A stretch of 13,270 nt of DNA, from positions 1-13,270 of the forward strand of contig JALZUH010000220.1 in assembly GCA_023301645.1 (NCBI GenBank), written 5' to 3'. Below the pieces are notes generated by a model. The model saw only the letters and a program-made list of their open reading frames with translations, was not told the DNA's origin and did no database searches. The position numbers and the translations under genes are program-made. Origin of the DNA: Akkermansiaceae bacterium (GTDB lineage Bacteria > Verrucomicrobiota > Verrucomicrobiia > Verrucomicrobiales > Akkermansiaceae). Below, in pieces: positions 7,162 through 13,270 of this stretch; the stretch's first letter is position 1; each line of letters starts with the position of its first letter.

Positions 7162-7182
7162 GCGAAGTTAATTCGCTTTTTT
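7162..7182 (+). terminator. Terminator-like hairpin upstream of purC
   Basis: GCGAA at 7162-7166 and TTCGC at 7172-7176 form a five-pair stem with a GTTAA loop, directly followed by six T (7177-7182) on the plus strand. The shape is that of a short intrinsic terminator. No plus-strand gene lies upstream, as the neighbour is the divergent KH gene. It may act as an attenuator of purC or stop stray transcripts. The stem is short, so its strength is doubtful. Confidence 0.4.
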
Positions 7183-7229
7183 GTTCTGTTAAGATTGACC
7201 ATAGATGGCTGCTGAATTAACAAACTTCT

Positions 7230-7943
7230 ATGAAACCACTCTACGAAGGAAAGGCTAAGAGGCTCTACACAACAGACGACGCCAATGTTTTACGTATGGA
7301 GTATAAGGATGAGGCGACGGCATTTAATGCTGAAAAGAAGGCTGAGTTCGAAAATAAGGGGAAACTTAATAAGGCAATCACTCTTGCGATGTATCGTATG
7401 CTGGAGGCTAAGGGGGTAGAGACTCACTTGGTTGCAGATGTAGATGATGTAAATCTGGATGTGCAGGCGGTTGATATTCTCATGGTCGAGGTGATTGTTC
7501 GCAATATTGCGGCTGGCTCATTCTGTAAGCGTATGGGTGTGGATGAGGGCTTGATGTTTAATGCTCCGATTGTGGAATTTTCATATAAGTCAGATGAGCT
7601 TGGTGATCCGATCATTAATACCGACTACGCGCGTGAGCTTGGGCTGGCAACTCCTGAGGAGTGTGCTGAGCTTAAGGAGAAGGCGCTGGTAGTAAATACT
7701 GTGATGATTGATTTCTTCAAGCAGTGTGGACTTACTTTGGTTGACTTTAAAATCGAATTTGGCCGCACGAAGGATGGCACAGATAAGATTGTCCTCGCTG
7801 ATGAGATCAGCCCTGATACTTGCCGTTTGTGGGATATCGAGACAGGTGAGAAGATGGATAAGGATCGTTTCCGCCAGGATCTTGGTGGTGTGATGGAGGG
7901 TTATGAGGAGGTTCTTAATCGAATCGCTGCATTGGAAAGCTAG
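7230..7943 (+). CDS. purC: Phosphoribosylaminoimidazole-succinocarboxamide synthase
   Basis: SAICAR synthetase of de novo purine synthesis: joins L-aspartate to carboxyaminoimidazole ribotide using ATP. The 237 residues match the usual length of the single-domain bacterial enzyme. Landmarks: the N-terminal ATP-binding opening LYEGKAKRLYTTDD (4-17), KKAEFENKGKLNKAI (36-50), the VEVIVRNIAAGSFCKR strand-loop (86-101), and both family signatures, LVDFKIEFG at 170-178 and LADEISPDTCRLWD at 189-202. The ATG at 7230 places LYEGKAK three residues in, as expected. No Shine-Dalgarno sequence precedes it. It is divergent from the KH gene across 131 bases that hold a terminator-like hairpin. No other pur gene is nearby, and the following gene, aat, is 140 bases away, so purC is probably transcribed alone. 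Confidence 0.97.
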   Translation: MKPLYEGKAKRLYTTDDANVLRMEYKDEATAFNAEKKAEFENKGKLNKAITLAMYRMLEAKGVETHLVADVDDVNLDVQAVDILMVEVIVRNIAAGSFCKRMGVDEGLMFNAPIVEFSYKSDELGDPIINTDYARELGLATPEECAELKEKALVVNTVMIDFFKQCGLTLVDFKIEFGRTKDGTDKIVLADEISPDTCRLWDIETGEKMDKDRFRQDLGGVMEGYEEVLNRIAALES

Positions 7944-8083
7944 GATAGGCCTGGGTCTCTGCTGAGATTGTAATTTGAGGGCCTGTCTGGGCTAGAGCTT
8001 TGGTTTTGGCTGAGGTTTTGGCTTGGGCATAGGCTCGATGGTCACGGTAGGTTGGAATAGCTAGCACTGAGGCCTTAACAGCT

Positions 8084-8647
8084 ATGAAGATCATCCCGCC
8101 TGATGTTTTGCTTTCTGCTTATGCAGAGGGTGTTTTCCCAATGGCGGAGGACGGGGAGATCTCTTGGTATAGTCCGAGGGTGCGCGGTGTGATACCTCTG
8201 AATGAGAGGTTTCATATTCCTAGAGGATTACGCAAGAGTCTGCGGAAAAAACCTTTCGAGTTGCGATTAAATACGGCTTTCCGTGAGGTGATGGCTGGCT
8301 GTGGCGAGCGGGAGGATACGTGGATTGATCCTGTTATTATTGAGAGCTACTGCCTTCTCCATGAGAAGGGGTTTGCGCATTCGATGGAGTGCTGGGATGA
8401 GGATGGATTACAGGGCGGTCTCTATGGTGTGTCTCTGGGGAGGGCTTTCTTCGGTGAGAGTATGTTTTCTCGGAAGAGCGATGCTAGTAAGATTGCTCTG
8501 GTGTATTTGGTAGAGTGGATGCGGGAGAATGATTTCTTGCTGCTAGATACGCAGTGGATGACGGAGCATTTAAAGCAGTTTGGCGGTATGGAGGTGGCGC
8601 GCGAGGATTATCTGAAGCTTTTGGAGGATGCGCTGGCTGATCTTTAA
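8084..8647 (+). CDS. aat: Leucyl/phenylalanyl-tRNA--protein transferase
   Basis: Transfers Leu or Phe from aminoacyl-tRNA to the N-terminal Lys or Arg of a protein, marking it for ClpS/ClpAP in the N-degron pathway; cytoplasmic. Characteristic segments: LLSAYAEGVFPM (9-20), ISWYSPRVRGVIPL (26-39), DTWID (78-82), GFAHSMECW (96-104), GLQGGLYGVSLGRAFFGESM (108-127), FSRKSDASKIALV (128-140) and LLLDTQ (152-157). At 187 residues it is shorter than the E. coli protein (234). It lacks the roughly 30-residue N-terminal lead-in (the 'GLLA.GGDLSP' part) and some of the C-terminus. An in-frame TAG lies a dozen codons above the ATG with no start codon between, so the short form is real. No clpS or clpA gene is in the window. 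The preceding 140 bases show no clear promoter or terminator. Confidence 0.96.
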   Translation: MKIIPPDVLLSAYAEGVFPMAEDGEISWYSPRVRGVIPLNERFHIPRGLRKSLRKKPFELRLNTAFREVMAGCGEREDTWIDPVIIESYCLLHEKGFAHSMECWDEDGLQGGLYGVSLGRAFFGESMFSRKSDASKIALVYLVEWMRENDFLLLDTQWMTEHLKQFGGMEVAREDYLKLLEDALADL

Positions 8648-8697
8648 AGTGTGCTCTAATTCTTGTTAATGCGGGGAAAGTTTTATAGCTTCTGTTT

Positions 8698-9468
8698 ATG
8701 ACGAAGTTTCGACCTTGTATTGATCTCCATGAGGGGCACGTGAAGCAGATTGTGGGGGGGACTCTCCGCGATAGTGGGGCGGGGCCAAAGGAGAACTTTG
8801 TATCTGAGAAGTCGGCGGAGTGGTATGCGGAGCTTTATCGAGAGGGGGGGCTTACTGGCGGGCATGTTATTCAGCTTGGTGCGGGTAATAGGGATGCGGC
8901 GCGTGAGGCATTATCAGCATGGCCAAATGGGATGCAGATTGGAGGTGGAATTAATATTCGAAATGCGGTGGAGTGGCTGGAGGCTGGTGCGTCCCAGATT
9001 ATTATTACGTCTTCGCTTTTTGATTCTGACGGGAGGTTTCTTGAGAAGAACCTGCGCGAGCTCGCTGCTGAGGTGGGTCGTGAGAATATTGTGGTCGATC
9101 TCAGCTGCCGACGGACGAAGACGGGCTGGACGGTGGCGATGAATCGCTGGCAAACACTCACTAATATAGATGTAACGCATCCGACCTTGGAGACATTGGC
9201 TGAGTGGACGTCTGAGTATTTGATCCACGCAGCAGATGTAGAGGGCTTGTGCAATGGCATCGATGCTGAGCTGGTGGAGGAGCTCGGTGGCTGGGCAGGG
9301 GTTCCTATGACTTATGCTGGTGGTGTTTCTGGAATGGATGATGTGTTATTAGTGGCAGATCGCAGTGGTGGTAATGTGGATGTTACCGTGGGGAGTGCTC
9401 TGGATATCTTCGGTGGAAGTGGGGTGAGCTATGAGTCTTTATTAGAATGGAATAAACGTAAGGTGTAA
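8698..9468 (+). CDS. hisA: ProFAR isomerase HisA, eukaryotic type
   Basis: Fourth step of histidine synthesis: Amadori isomerisation of ProFAR to PRFAR in the cytoplasm, a (beta/alpha)8 barrel. The 256 residues follow the plant and fungal HIS6/HISN3 type (TIGR02129-like) rather than the common bacterial HisA. They open with KFRPCIDLHEGHVKQIVGGT (3-22), where bacterial enzymes read 'PAIDL..G..VRL.QGD'. Then come GLTGGHVIQLGAGN (51-64), MQIGGGI (79-85), IVVDLSCR (131-138), EYLIHAADVEGLCNGID (173-189), VPMTYAGGV (202-210) and DVTVGSALDIFGG (228-240). The catalytic pair should be D9 and D178 or nearby acids D134 and D180. The ATG at 8698 has no Shine-Dalgarno sequence. TTGTTA at 8663 and TATAGC at 8684 form at best a weak promoter. 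The stop overlaps the start of the mtfA-like gene. No other his gene is in the window. Confidence 0.94.
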   Translation: MTKFRPCIDLHEGHVKQIVGGTLRDSGAGPKENFVSEKSAEWYAELYREGGLTGGHVIQLGAGNRDAAREALSAWPNGMQIGGGINIRNAVEWLEAGASQIIITSSLFDSDGRFLEKNLRELAAEVGRENIVVDLSCRRTKTGWTVAMNRWQTLTNIDVTHPTLETLAEWTSEYLIHAADVEGLCNGIDAELVEELGGWAGVPMTYAGGVSGMDDVLLVADRSGGNVDVTVGSALDIFGGSGVSYESLLEWNKRKV

Positions 9469-10265
9469 TGTTTATAATAATAGGAAGTTTGGTGGCGATT
9501 GGGGTGATAGGTTTTGGCTTTTTTGGCGGGGTGAAACGTCGCCGCCGAGCGGAGTGGCTAGGTATGAGGCTCACTGAGGATGAGCGCTCTGAGCTGGCGC
9601 GTGATTTTGTGATTTTTGCAAAACTGCCAGAACCTCTAAGAGATGAGCTGGAGGGACTGATACATGTATTTATCAATGAGAAGTCTTTTGAGCCTTGTGG
9701 GGGGATTGAGGCGGTGACCGAGCATATGAAGCGGGTGATTGCTGCGCAGGCGTGCTTATTATTACTGAATCGTAAGCATGATTTTTATAGGAAGCTTAGG
9801 AGTATTCTTCTCTATCCTTCTGCCTATAAGGCTAAAGATGAGCACGGTAAGGAAAGCGTGCGTCTGGGGGAGAGCTGGGGCTCGGGGAGTGTGATCCTGG
9901 CGTGGAAGAGTGTCGTCTCAGGTGGCCGAAATGATGAGGATGGGCATGATGTTTCTCTGCATGAATTCTCCCATCAGCTCGATCAAGTAGATGGTGCTGC
10001 CGATGGTGTGCCTGAGCTGGAGGGTAGACTAGCCTACCGTGAGTGGGCGGGTGTCTTTAGCAAGGCTTATGGGAGATTCCAGAGGAAGCTCGATAAGGGT
10101 AAGCGAACAGTGATCGATCCCTATGGAGGGACGAATCCTGCGGAGTTCTTTGCCGTGGGCACAGAGACGTTTTACGAAAAGCCTGCAAAGCTAAAGAAGC
10201 ATTACCCAGAGGTCTATGCTCAGATGTGTAGCTACTATAAGGTGGATCCCTTAGAGTGGGGGTAA
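9468..10265 (+). CDS. mtfA: MtfA-like zinc peptidase (M90 family) with N-terminal membrane anchor
   Basis: Zinc-dependent peptidase related to MtfA, which in E. coli binds the Mlc repressor and so affects glucose phosphotransferase genes. The 265 residues begin with a hydrophobic stretch (2-21) and a basic stop, KRRRR (23-27), predicting an inner-membrane anchor with the domain in the cytoplasm. The classical MtfA is soluble. The catalytic motif HEFSHQLDQVDG is at 165-176 (zinc ligands H165 and H169, base E166), and NPAEFFAVGTETFYEKP at 223-239 probably supplies the third ligand, E226. Its ATG overlaps the hisA stop in TAATG, and AAGGTG at 9460-9465 gives a ribosome-binding site inside hisA, so translation is probably coupled. 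It converges with sufT. Whether it regulates sugar uptake here is unknown. Confidence 0.92.
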   Translation: MFIIIGSLVAIGVIGFGFFGGVKRRRRAEWLGMRLTEDERSELARDFVIFAKLPEPLRDELEGLIHVFINEKSFEPCGGIEAVTEHMKRVIAAQACLLLLNRKHDFYRKLRSILLYPSAYKAKDEHGKESVRLGESWGSGSVILAWKSVVSGGRNDEDGHDVSLHEFSHQLDQVDGAADGVPELEGRLAYREWAGVFSKAYGRFQRKLDKGKRTVIDPYGGTNPAEFFAVGTETFYEKPAKLKKHYPEVYAQMCSYYKVDPLEWG

Positions 10266-10332
10266 TGTGGCTGTAGCCAATGTGAATGGGTCGGCTGCTT
10301 GTTGCAGAGTGTGTTTCTACTAGGTGGATGGA

Positions 10333-10875
10333 TTAGATCATTCCTAGCTTCATGCGACCTTCTTCAGAGATCATGTCTTGATTCCATGCTGGCTCCCATA
10401 CGAGGTCAACTTTGGCATCGTCGACGCCGTCGATAGTCATCATGCGCGACTGGGCGTCGGCTGCGATGACTGGTCCCATACCACAGCCAGGTGCAGTGAG
10501 TGTCATTTTGACATTGGCGACGGTTTTGCCTTCTTCTTCATCGAGTGAGCAGTCGTAGACTAGGCCAAGATTGACGATGTCTACTGGTATTTCTGGGTCA
10601 AAAACTTGCTTTAGTTGATGCCAGAGGCGGTCTTCCATGCTGGCATCTGCGCCGAGTGCGTCTTCGGTGTTTTTCTCCGCTGAGTTCTCATCCATGCCGA
10701 GTGCGTCGGCGTCATCAGATGAGATGCGAGCGAGGCCAGACTGAGTGGCTACGGTGTATGATCCGCCGAGAGTCTGAGTGATGATGACGGCTGTGCCTGC
10801 TGGTAGGGTGAATGGGTCACCGCTTGGGATTTGCACGGCATTTACTTCGCGGTTGGTGATGATCTCGGTTTGCAT
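10333..10875 (-). CDS. sufT: Fe-S cluster assembly protein SufT (MIP18/DUF59 type)
   Basis: Auxiliary factor in iron-sulfur protein maturation. The 180-residue length fits SufT (about 170-180). The N-terminal part (1-60) has the SufT-specific region with SGDPFTLPAGTAVIITQTLGGSYTV-type strands (18-42). An acidic low-complexity linker follows (about 54-78). The MIP18/DUF59 domain (80-165) shows DPEIPVDIVNLGLVYD (93-108), the conserved cysteine C131 in TAPGCGMGP, and VWEPAWNQDMISEEGRMKLG (159-178). The gene is outside any suf operon; it converges with mtfA and diverges from the symporter cassette. Its ATG (10873-10875) lies nine bases from a perfect palindrome. On the minus strand a TTGACA at 10911-10906 could be its -35, but the matching -10 is poor. 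Confidence 0.93.
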   Translation of the reverse strand: MQTEIITNREVNAVQIPSGDPFTLPAGTAVIITQTLGGSYTVATQSGLARISSDDADALGMDENSAEKNTEDALGADASMEDRLWHQLKQVFDPEIPVDIVNLGLVYDCSLDEEEGKTVANVKMTLTAPGCGMGPVIAADAQSRMMTIDGVDDAKVDLVWEPAWNQDMISEEGRMKLGMI

Positions 10876-10883
10876 GAGTCAAT

Positions 10884-10899
10884 CAATCACATGTGATTG
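10884..10899. promoter_or_regulatory. Perfect 16-bp palindrome between sufT and the symporter cassette
   Basis: CAATCACATGTGATTG reads the same on both strands. It sits eight bases upstream of the sufT ATG, and a further pair of arms, CATGAGT (10873-10879) and ACTCATG (10911-10917), surrounds it unevenly. A TTGACA/TTGTCA element at 10905-10911 is adjacent. The order TCACA..TGTGA is the reverse of a CRP site, and it does not match the FNR or Fur consensus, so I cannot name the regulator. As RNA it could also form a six-pair hairpin with a CATG loop before the sufT start. Confidence 0.55.
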
Positions 10900-11001
10900 T
10901 TGATTTGTCAACTCATGGGCACGTCAGGTATCCGCATTATTTTGTATTTCTAGATTCCTTTCTGGTTGGGATTGGGCTATGAGGGTGGGATATCTATTTA
11001 T

Positions 11002-11286
11002 ATGAATACATCATCTACTCATCAGGCGGCTACTCGCTATTGGAAAAAGAATCTTTGTTGGCTGGGGGGGATCCTCTTGGTTTGGTTTGTTGTCAGCTTT
11101 GGTTGCGGTATTTTGTTTCGCGACTGGCTTGATCTTCATTTCCCTAAAGTGGGTAATGCGCCATTTGGTTTCTGGATGGCTCAGCAAGGTTCTATTATTT
11201 CATTTGTCGCTATTCTTATTGGTTACACTTGGGTGATGAATAAATTGGATAGTGAGTTCGCAGCAAATTCAAAGGAGAGTAAATAA
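11002..11286 (+). CDS. Sodium:solute symporter small subunit (DUF4212)
   Basis: Small membrane protein, 94 residues from the ATG at 11002, found next to large symporters of the acetate-permease-like group. It opens with a hydrophilic stretch and RYWKKNLCW (12-20), typical of DUF4212. Two membrane helices follow: about 19-40 (LCWLGGILLVWFVVSFGCGI) and about 62-80 (GSIISFVAILIGYTWVM). Between them lies the conserved DWLDLHFPKVGNAPFGFWMAQQ loop. The frame extends upstream to a TTG at 10966, but that extension is unlike the family. GAGGGTGGG at 10981-10989 is rather far from the ATG to be a ribosome-binding site. The stop touches the start of the large subunit with no gap, so the two are co-expressed. 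Confidence 0.9.
   Translation: MNTSSTHQAATRYWKKNLCWLGGILLVWFVVSFGCGILFRDWLDLHFPKVGNAPFGFWMAQQGSIISFVAILIGYTWVMNKLDSEFAANSKESK
11272..11277 (+). promoter_or_regulatory. Shine-Dalgarno sequence of the symporter large subunit
   Basis: AAGGAG nine bases before the ATG at 11287, inside the end of the small-subunit gene. It is the clearest ribosome-binding site in the window and fixes the start of the large subunit. Confidence 0.75.
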
Positions 11287-13110
11287 ATGAGTCAAGATAG
11301 CTGGAACTTTTTATTTATAGGTCTTTCGTTTGCTCTCTACATTGTCATTGCCGTGAGGTCTCGTGCAGGCTCGACAAAGGAATATTATACAGCAGGAGGT
11401 GGAGTTTCTCCTTTTGCTAACGGCATGGCTACGGCGGCTGATTGGATGTCAGCAGCGACATTTATTTCTATGGCGGGCACTGTGGCCATTAGTGGTTATG
11501 ACGGCTCGCGCTTTCTGATGGGGTGGACAGGTGGGTTTGTTTTGCTGACGGTTCTGATGGTTCCTTTTTTGAGGAAGTTCGGTAAGGCGACTGTGCCCGA
11601 TTTTATTGGAGATCGTTATTACTCTAAGGTGGCGAGATTAGTAGCTGTGATTTGTGCTATATTTATCTGTATGACCTATATCATGGGGCAGATGGGAGGA
11701 GTGGGATTGGTGTTCTCTCAGCTGTTTGGTATCACTAAGGCCTGGGGGGTTATTATTGGTGCTTGTATTGTATTTTTCTATGCCGGTCTCGGGGGGATGA
11801 AGGGGATTACCTACACGCAGGTGGCGCAATATTGTGTCATGGCATTTGCCTATACGATTCCGGCTATCTTCATCTCCATTGCTCTGACTAATAATATATT
11901 TCCTCAGCTAGGCCTGATAGGGGATTACACAGCTGGTAGTGGAGGTGCAGTTGAGCCCTTTCTGGATCGACTTAATACGATCAACACTGATTTAGGCTTT
12001 AAGGAGTTTACCTCTGGGTCGATGTCGAAAGTAGATATGTTCTGCGTTACAGCAGCCTTGATGTGTGGCACTGCGGGGTTACCTCATGTGATCGTTCGCT
12101 TTTTCACCGTAAAGGATGTGCGGGCAGTTCGGAAGTCGGCGGCATGGACGCTGTTGTTTATCGCTGTGATCTACCTTACGGCACCGACTATTGGTTCATT
12201 TGCTAGGGTCAACCTTATCGAGACGCTACATCAAACTAGTTACAAGGAGGCTCCTCAATGGTTTAAGGATTTCGAAGATACCGCTCAAATGTCATGGGTG
12301 GATAAAAATGGCGACGGGAGGATCCAGTATTTCGGGCCAGCAAAATCAGCTTCAGGGAAGTCAGGTAATGTATTTATAGGTAAGCCAAATCTTTTACAGG
12401 AGTCGCGCGGGAAGAGCGGTGAACGGATCGTTTCCAATCAAATTGATGAGAGTAACCCCAATGAACTCTACTTCGGGACGGACATCATGGTGATGGCTAA
12501 TCCACATATGGCATCACTACCGCAGTGGGTCATCGCTTTATTGATGGCGGGTTGTATTGCAGCAGCGCTTTCTACGGCAGCTGGTTTACTATTGGTTCTC
12601 TCGACCTCTGTTTCACATGATTTGATGAAAGGTATCATTAAGCCAAATCTTACAGATAAGGAGGAAATGACCTATGCGCGCTACGCCTCGCTGGGAGCAC
12701 TTATCATAGCTGCTTATTTTGGGATCAATCCGCCGTCTGCATTTGTCGCAAAAACGGTGGCCTTTGCTTTTGGAATGGCTGCTTCATCATTTTTCCCAAC
12801 ACTACTCATGGGTATCTTCTTTAAGAGGATTAATAAAGAAGGTGCCATCGCAGGCATGGTATCAGGTATTACCTTTACGCTTGGCTACATCATCTACTTC
12901 CAGTTTATGGGCGGCACGAAAGATCAATATATTCTAGGGATATCTCCTGAGGGCATAGGTGCAGTAGGTATGGTAATCAATTTTGCCGTAAGCTTTGTTG
13001 TTAGTGCCTTCACTCCAGCGCCTCCAAAAGAGGTGCAAGACATGGTGGATAGCATAAGAACGCCTGTATCTGCAGCTGAAGAGGGTGCAATTGCCCCTCC
13101 ATCACATTAA
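11287..13110 (+). CDS. Sodium:solute symporter, acetate-permease-like (VC_2705 subfamily)
   Basis: Inner-membrane sodium-coupled carrier of the SSS family, most like the ActP/VC_2705 group, whose substrates are acetate or other small monocarboxylates; the substrate here is unproven. The 607 residues hold about 13 hydrophobic helices. Landmarks: EYYTAGGGVSPFANGMATAADWMSAATF (32-59), the first sodium-site helices; GLGGMKGITYTQVAQ (167-181), the SSS signature region; and GTAGLPHVIVRFFTVKDVRAVRKS (261-284), typical of the acetate-permease group. The loop after about residue 305 is long (to about 411) and contains DKNGDGRIQYFG at 339-350, an EF-hand-like calcium loop. The helices then resume, followed by LSTAAGLLLVLSTSVSHDL (428-446). 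It has a Shine-Dalgarno sequence and starts right at the small-subunit stop. The Pta-like enzyme elsewhere in the window would suit acetate use, but that link is inference. Confidence 0.94.
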   Translation: MSQDSWNFLFIGLSFALYIVIAVRSRAGSTKEYYTAGGGVSPFANGMATAADWMSAATFISMAGTVAISGYDGSRFLMGWTGGFVLLTVLMVPFLRKFGKATVPDFIGDRYYSKVARLVAVICAIFICMTYIMGQMGGVGLVFSQLFGITKAWGVIIGACIVFFYAGLGGMKGITYTQVAQYCVMAFAYTIPAIFISIALTNNIFPQLGLIGDYTAGSGGAVEPFLDRLNTINTDLGFKEFTSGSMSKVDMFCVTAALMCGTAGLPHVIVRFFTVKDVRAVRKSAAWTLLFIAVIYLTAPTIGSFARVNLIETLHQTSYKEAPQWFKDFEDTAQMSWVDKNGDGRIQYFGPAKSASGKSGNVFIGKPNLLQESRGKSGERIVSNQIDESNPNELYFGTDIMVMANPHMASLPQWVIALLMAGCIAAALSTAAGLLLVLSTSVSHDLMKGIIKPNLTDKEEMTYARYASLGALIIAAYFGINPPSAFVAKTVAFAFGMAASSFFPTLLMGIFFKRINKEGAIAGMVSGITFTLGYIIYFQFMGGTKDQYILGISPEGIGAVGMVINFAVSFVVSAFTPAPPKEVQDMVDSIRTPVSAAEEGAIAPPSH

Positions 13111-13270
13111 ATGATTAAATTAGAGTTTTTGCTAACTCTCTAAAACAAAGGGGTTCCACGGCGTGTTGGTAAAAAAGTGACAATTTGATACAGAAAGATC
13201 TTGCAGAAATTTCTATTTCCAGTAGGTTCCGCCCGCCGCTCCTCTGGAGGGCACACGAGAGACACTCAGT
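13111..13270. other. Gene-free tail of the window with a weak stem-loop
   Basis: No coding frame is supported. AGAGTT at 13122-13127 pairs with AACTCT at 13134-13139 about ten bases after the symporter stop, a possible weak terminator, but an A-rich rather than T-rich stretch follows. From about 13215 the sequence becomes G+C-rich and could begin an RNA leader or another gene beyond the edge. I recognise no riboswitch or RNA gene in it. Confidence 0.3.

Noticed and set aside
6872..7171. Plus-strand open frame of 99 codons across the KH gene and the purC upstream gap
   Set aside because: It is mostly antisense to the well-supported KH-domain gene; the translation is low-complexity and arginine/serine-rich, as expected of a shadow.
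8871..9260. Long minus-strand open frame (129 codons) inside hisA
   Set aside because: It lies wholly antisense to a clearly recognised gene, its product has no family features, and it is explained by the codon bias of hisA.
10884..10899. CRP or FNR binding site
   Set aside because: The half-site order (TCACA then TGTGA) is inverted relative to CRP, and the spacing and arms do not match FNR's TTGAT-N4-ATCAA.
10966..11001. N-terminal extension of the DUF4212 gene to a TTG
   Set aside because: The ATG at 11002 fits the family start, and the extension is unlike homologues.
13200..13270. Start of a riboswitch or small RNA at the right edge
   Set aside because: The G+C-rich end has short pairing potential but matches no consensus I can recall, and it is cut by the window edge.

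Overview
The window is an ordinary chromosomal stretch of a Gram-negative-type bacterium: 13.3 kb, roughly half G+C by eye, genes on both strands, no tRNA or rRNA gene, no insertion sequence and no CRISPR array. The mixture of proteins suggests the Verrucomicrobiota or a neighbouring PVC group. The pointers are a tandem 'W..DP..A' helical-repeat protein, a eukaryotic-type HisA, an AsmA-like envelope protein and mostly absent Shine-Dalgarno sequences. This placement is inference, not proof.

Layout. 1-697: 3' part of a helical-repeat protein (+). 795-1481: RNase III, rnc (+), meeting ComF (1478-2242, -) tail to tail with both stop codons inside one CTAG. 2375-2620: unrecognised 81-residue protein (+). 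2665-3732: phosphate acetyltransferase family (-). 3922-4021: likely promoter, palindrome and a 17-codon lipoprotein-signal-like ORF (+). 4127-7098 (-): a KH-domain RNA-binding protein followed by a large AsmA-like protein. 7230-7943: purC (+). 8084-8647: aat (+). 8698-10265 (+): eukaryotic-type hisA overlapping an MtfA-like zinc peptidase by one base. 10333-10875: SufT (-). 11002-13110 (+): two-gene cassette with the small DUF4212 subunit and a large sodium:solute symporter of the acetate-permease-like type. 13111-13270: no gene seen.

How the genes relate. Most are housekeeping genes: RNA processing (rnc, KH protein), purine and histidine synthesis (purC, hisA), the N-degron pathway (aat), Fe-S maturation (sufT) and carbon flow (Pta-like enzyme, symporter). 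Only three units look co-transcribed: KH protein-AsmA, hisA-mtfA and DUF4212-symporter. No clearly new multi-gene system is visible. The most noteworthy points are the eukaryotic-type HisA translationally linked to a membrane-anchored MtfA, the 16-bp perfect palindrome between sufT and the symporter cassette, an EF-hand-like loop inside the symporter, and a terminator-like hairpin ahead of purC.
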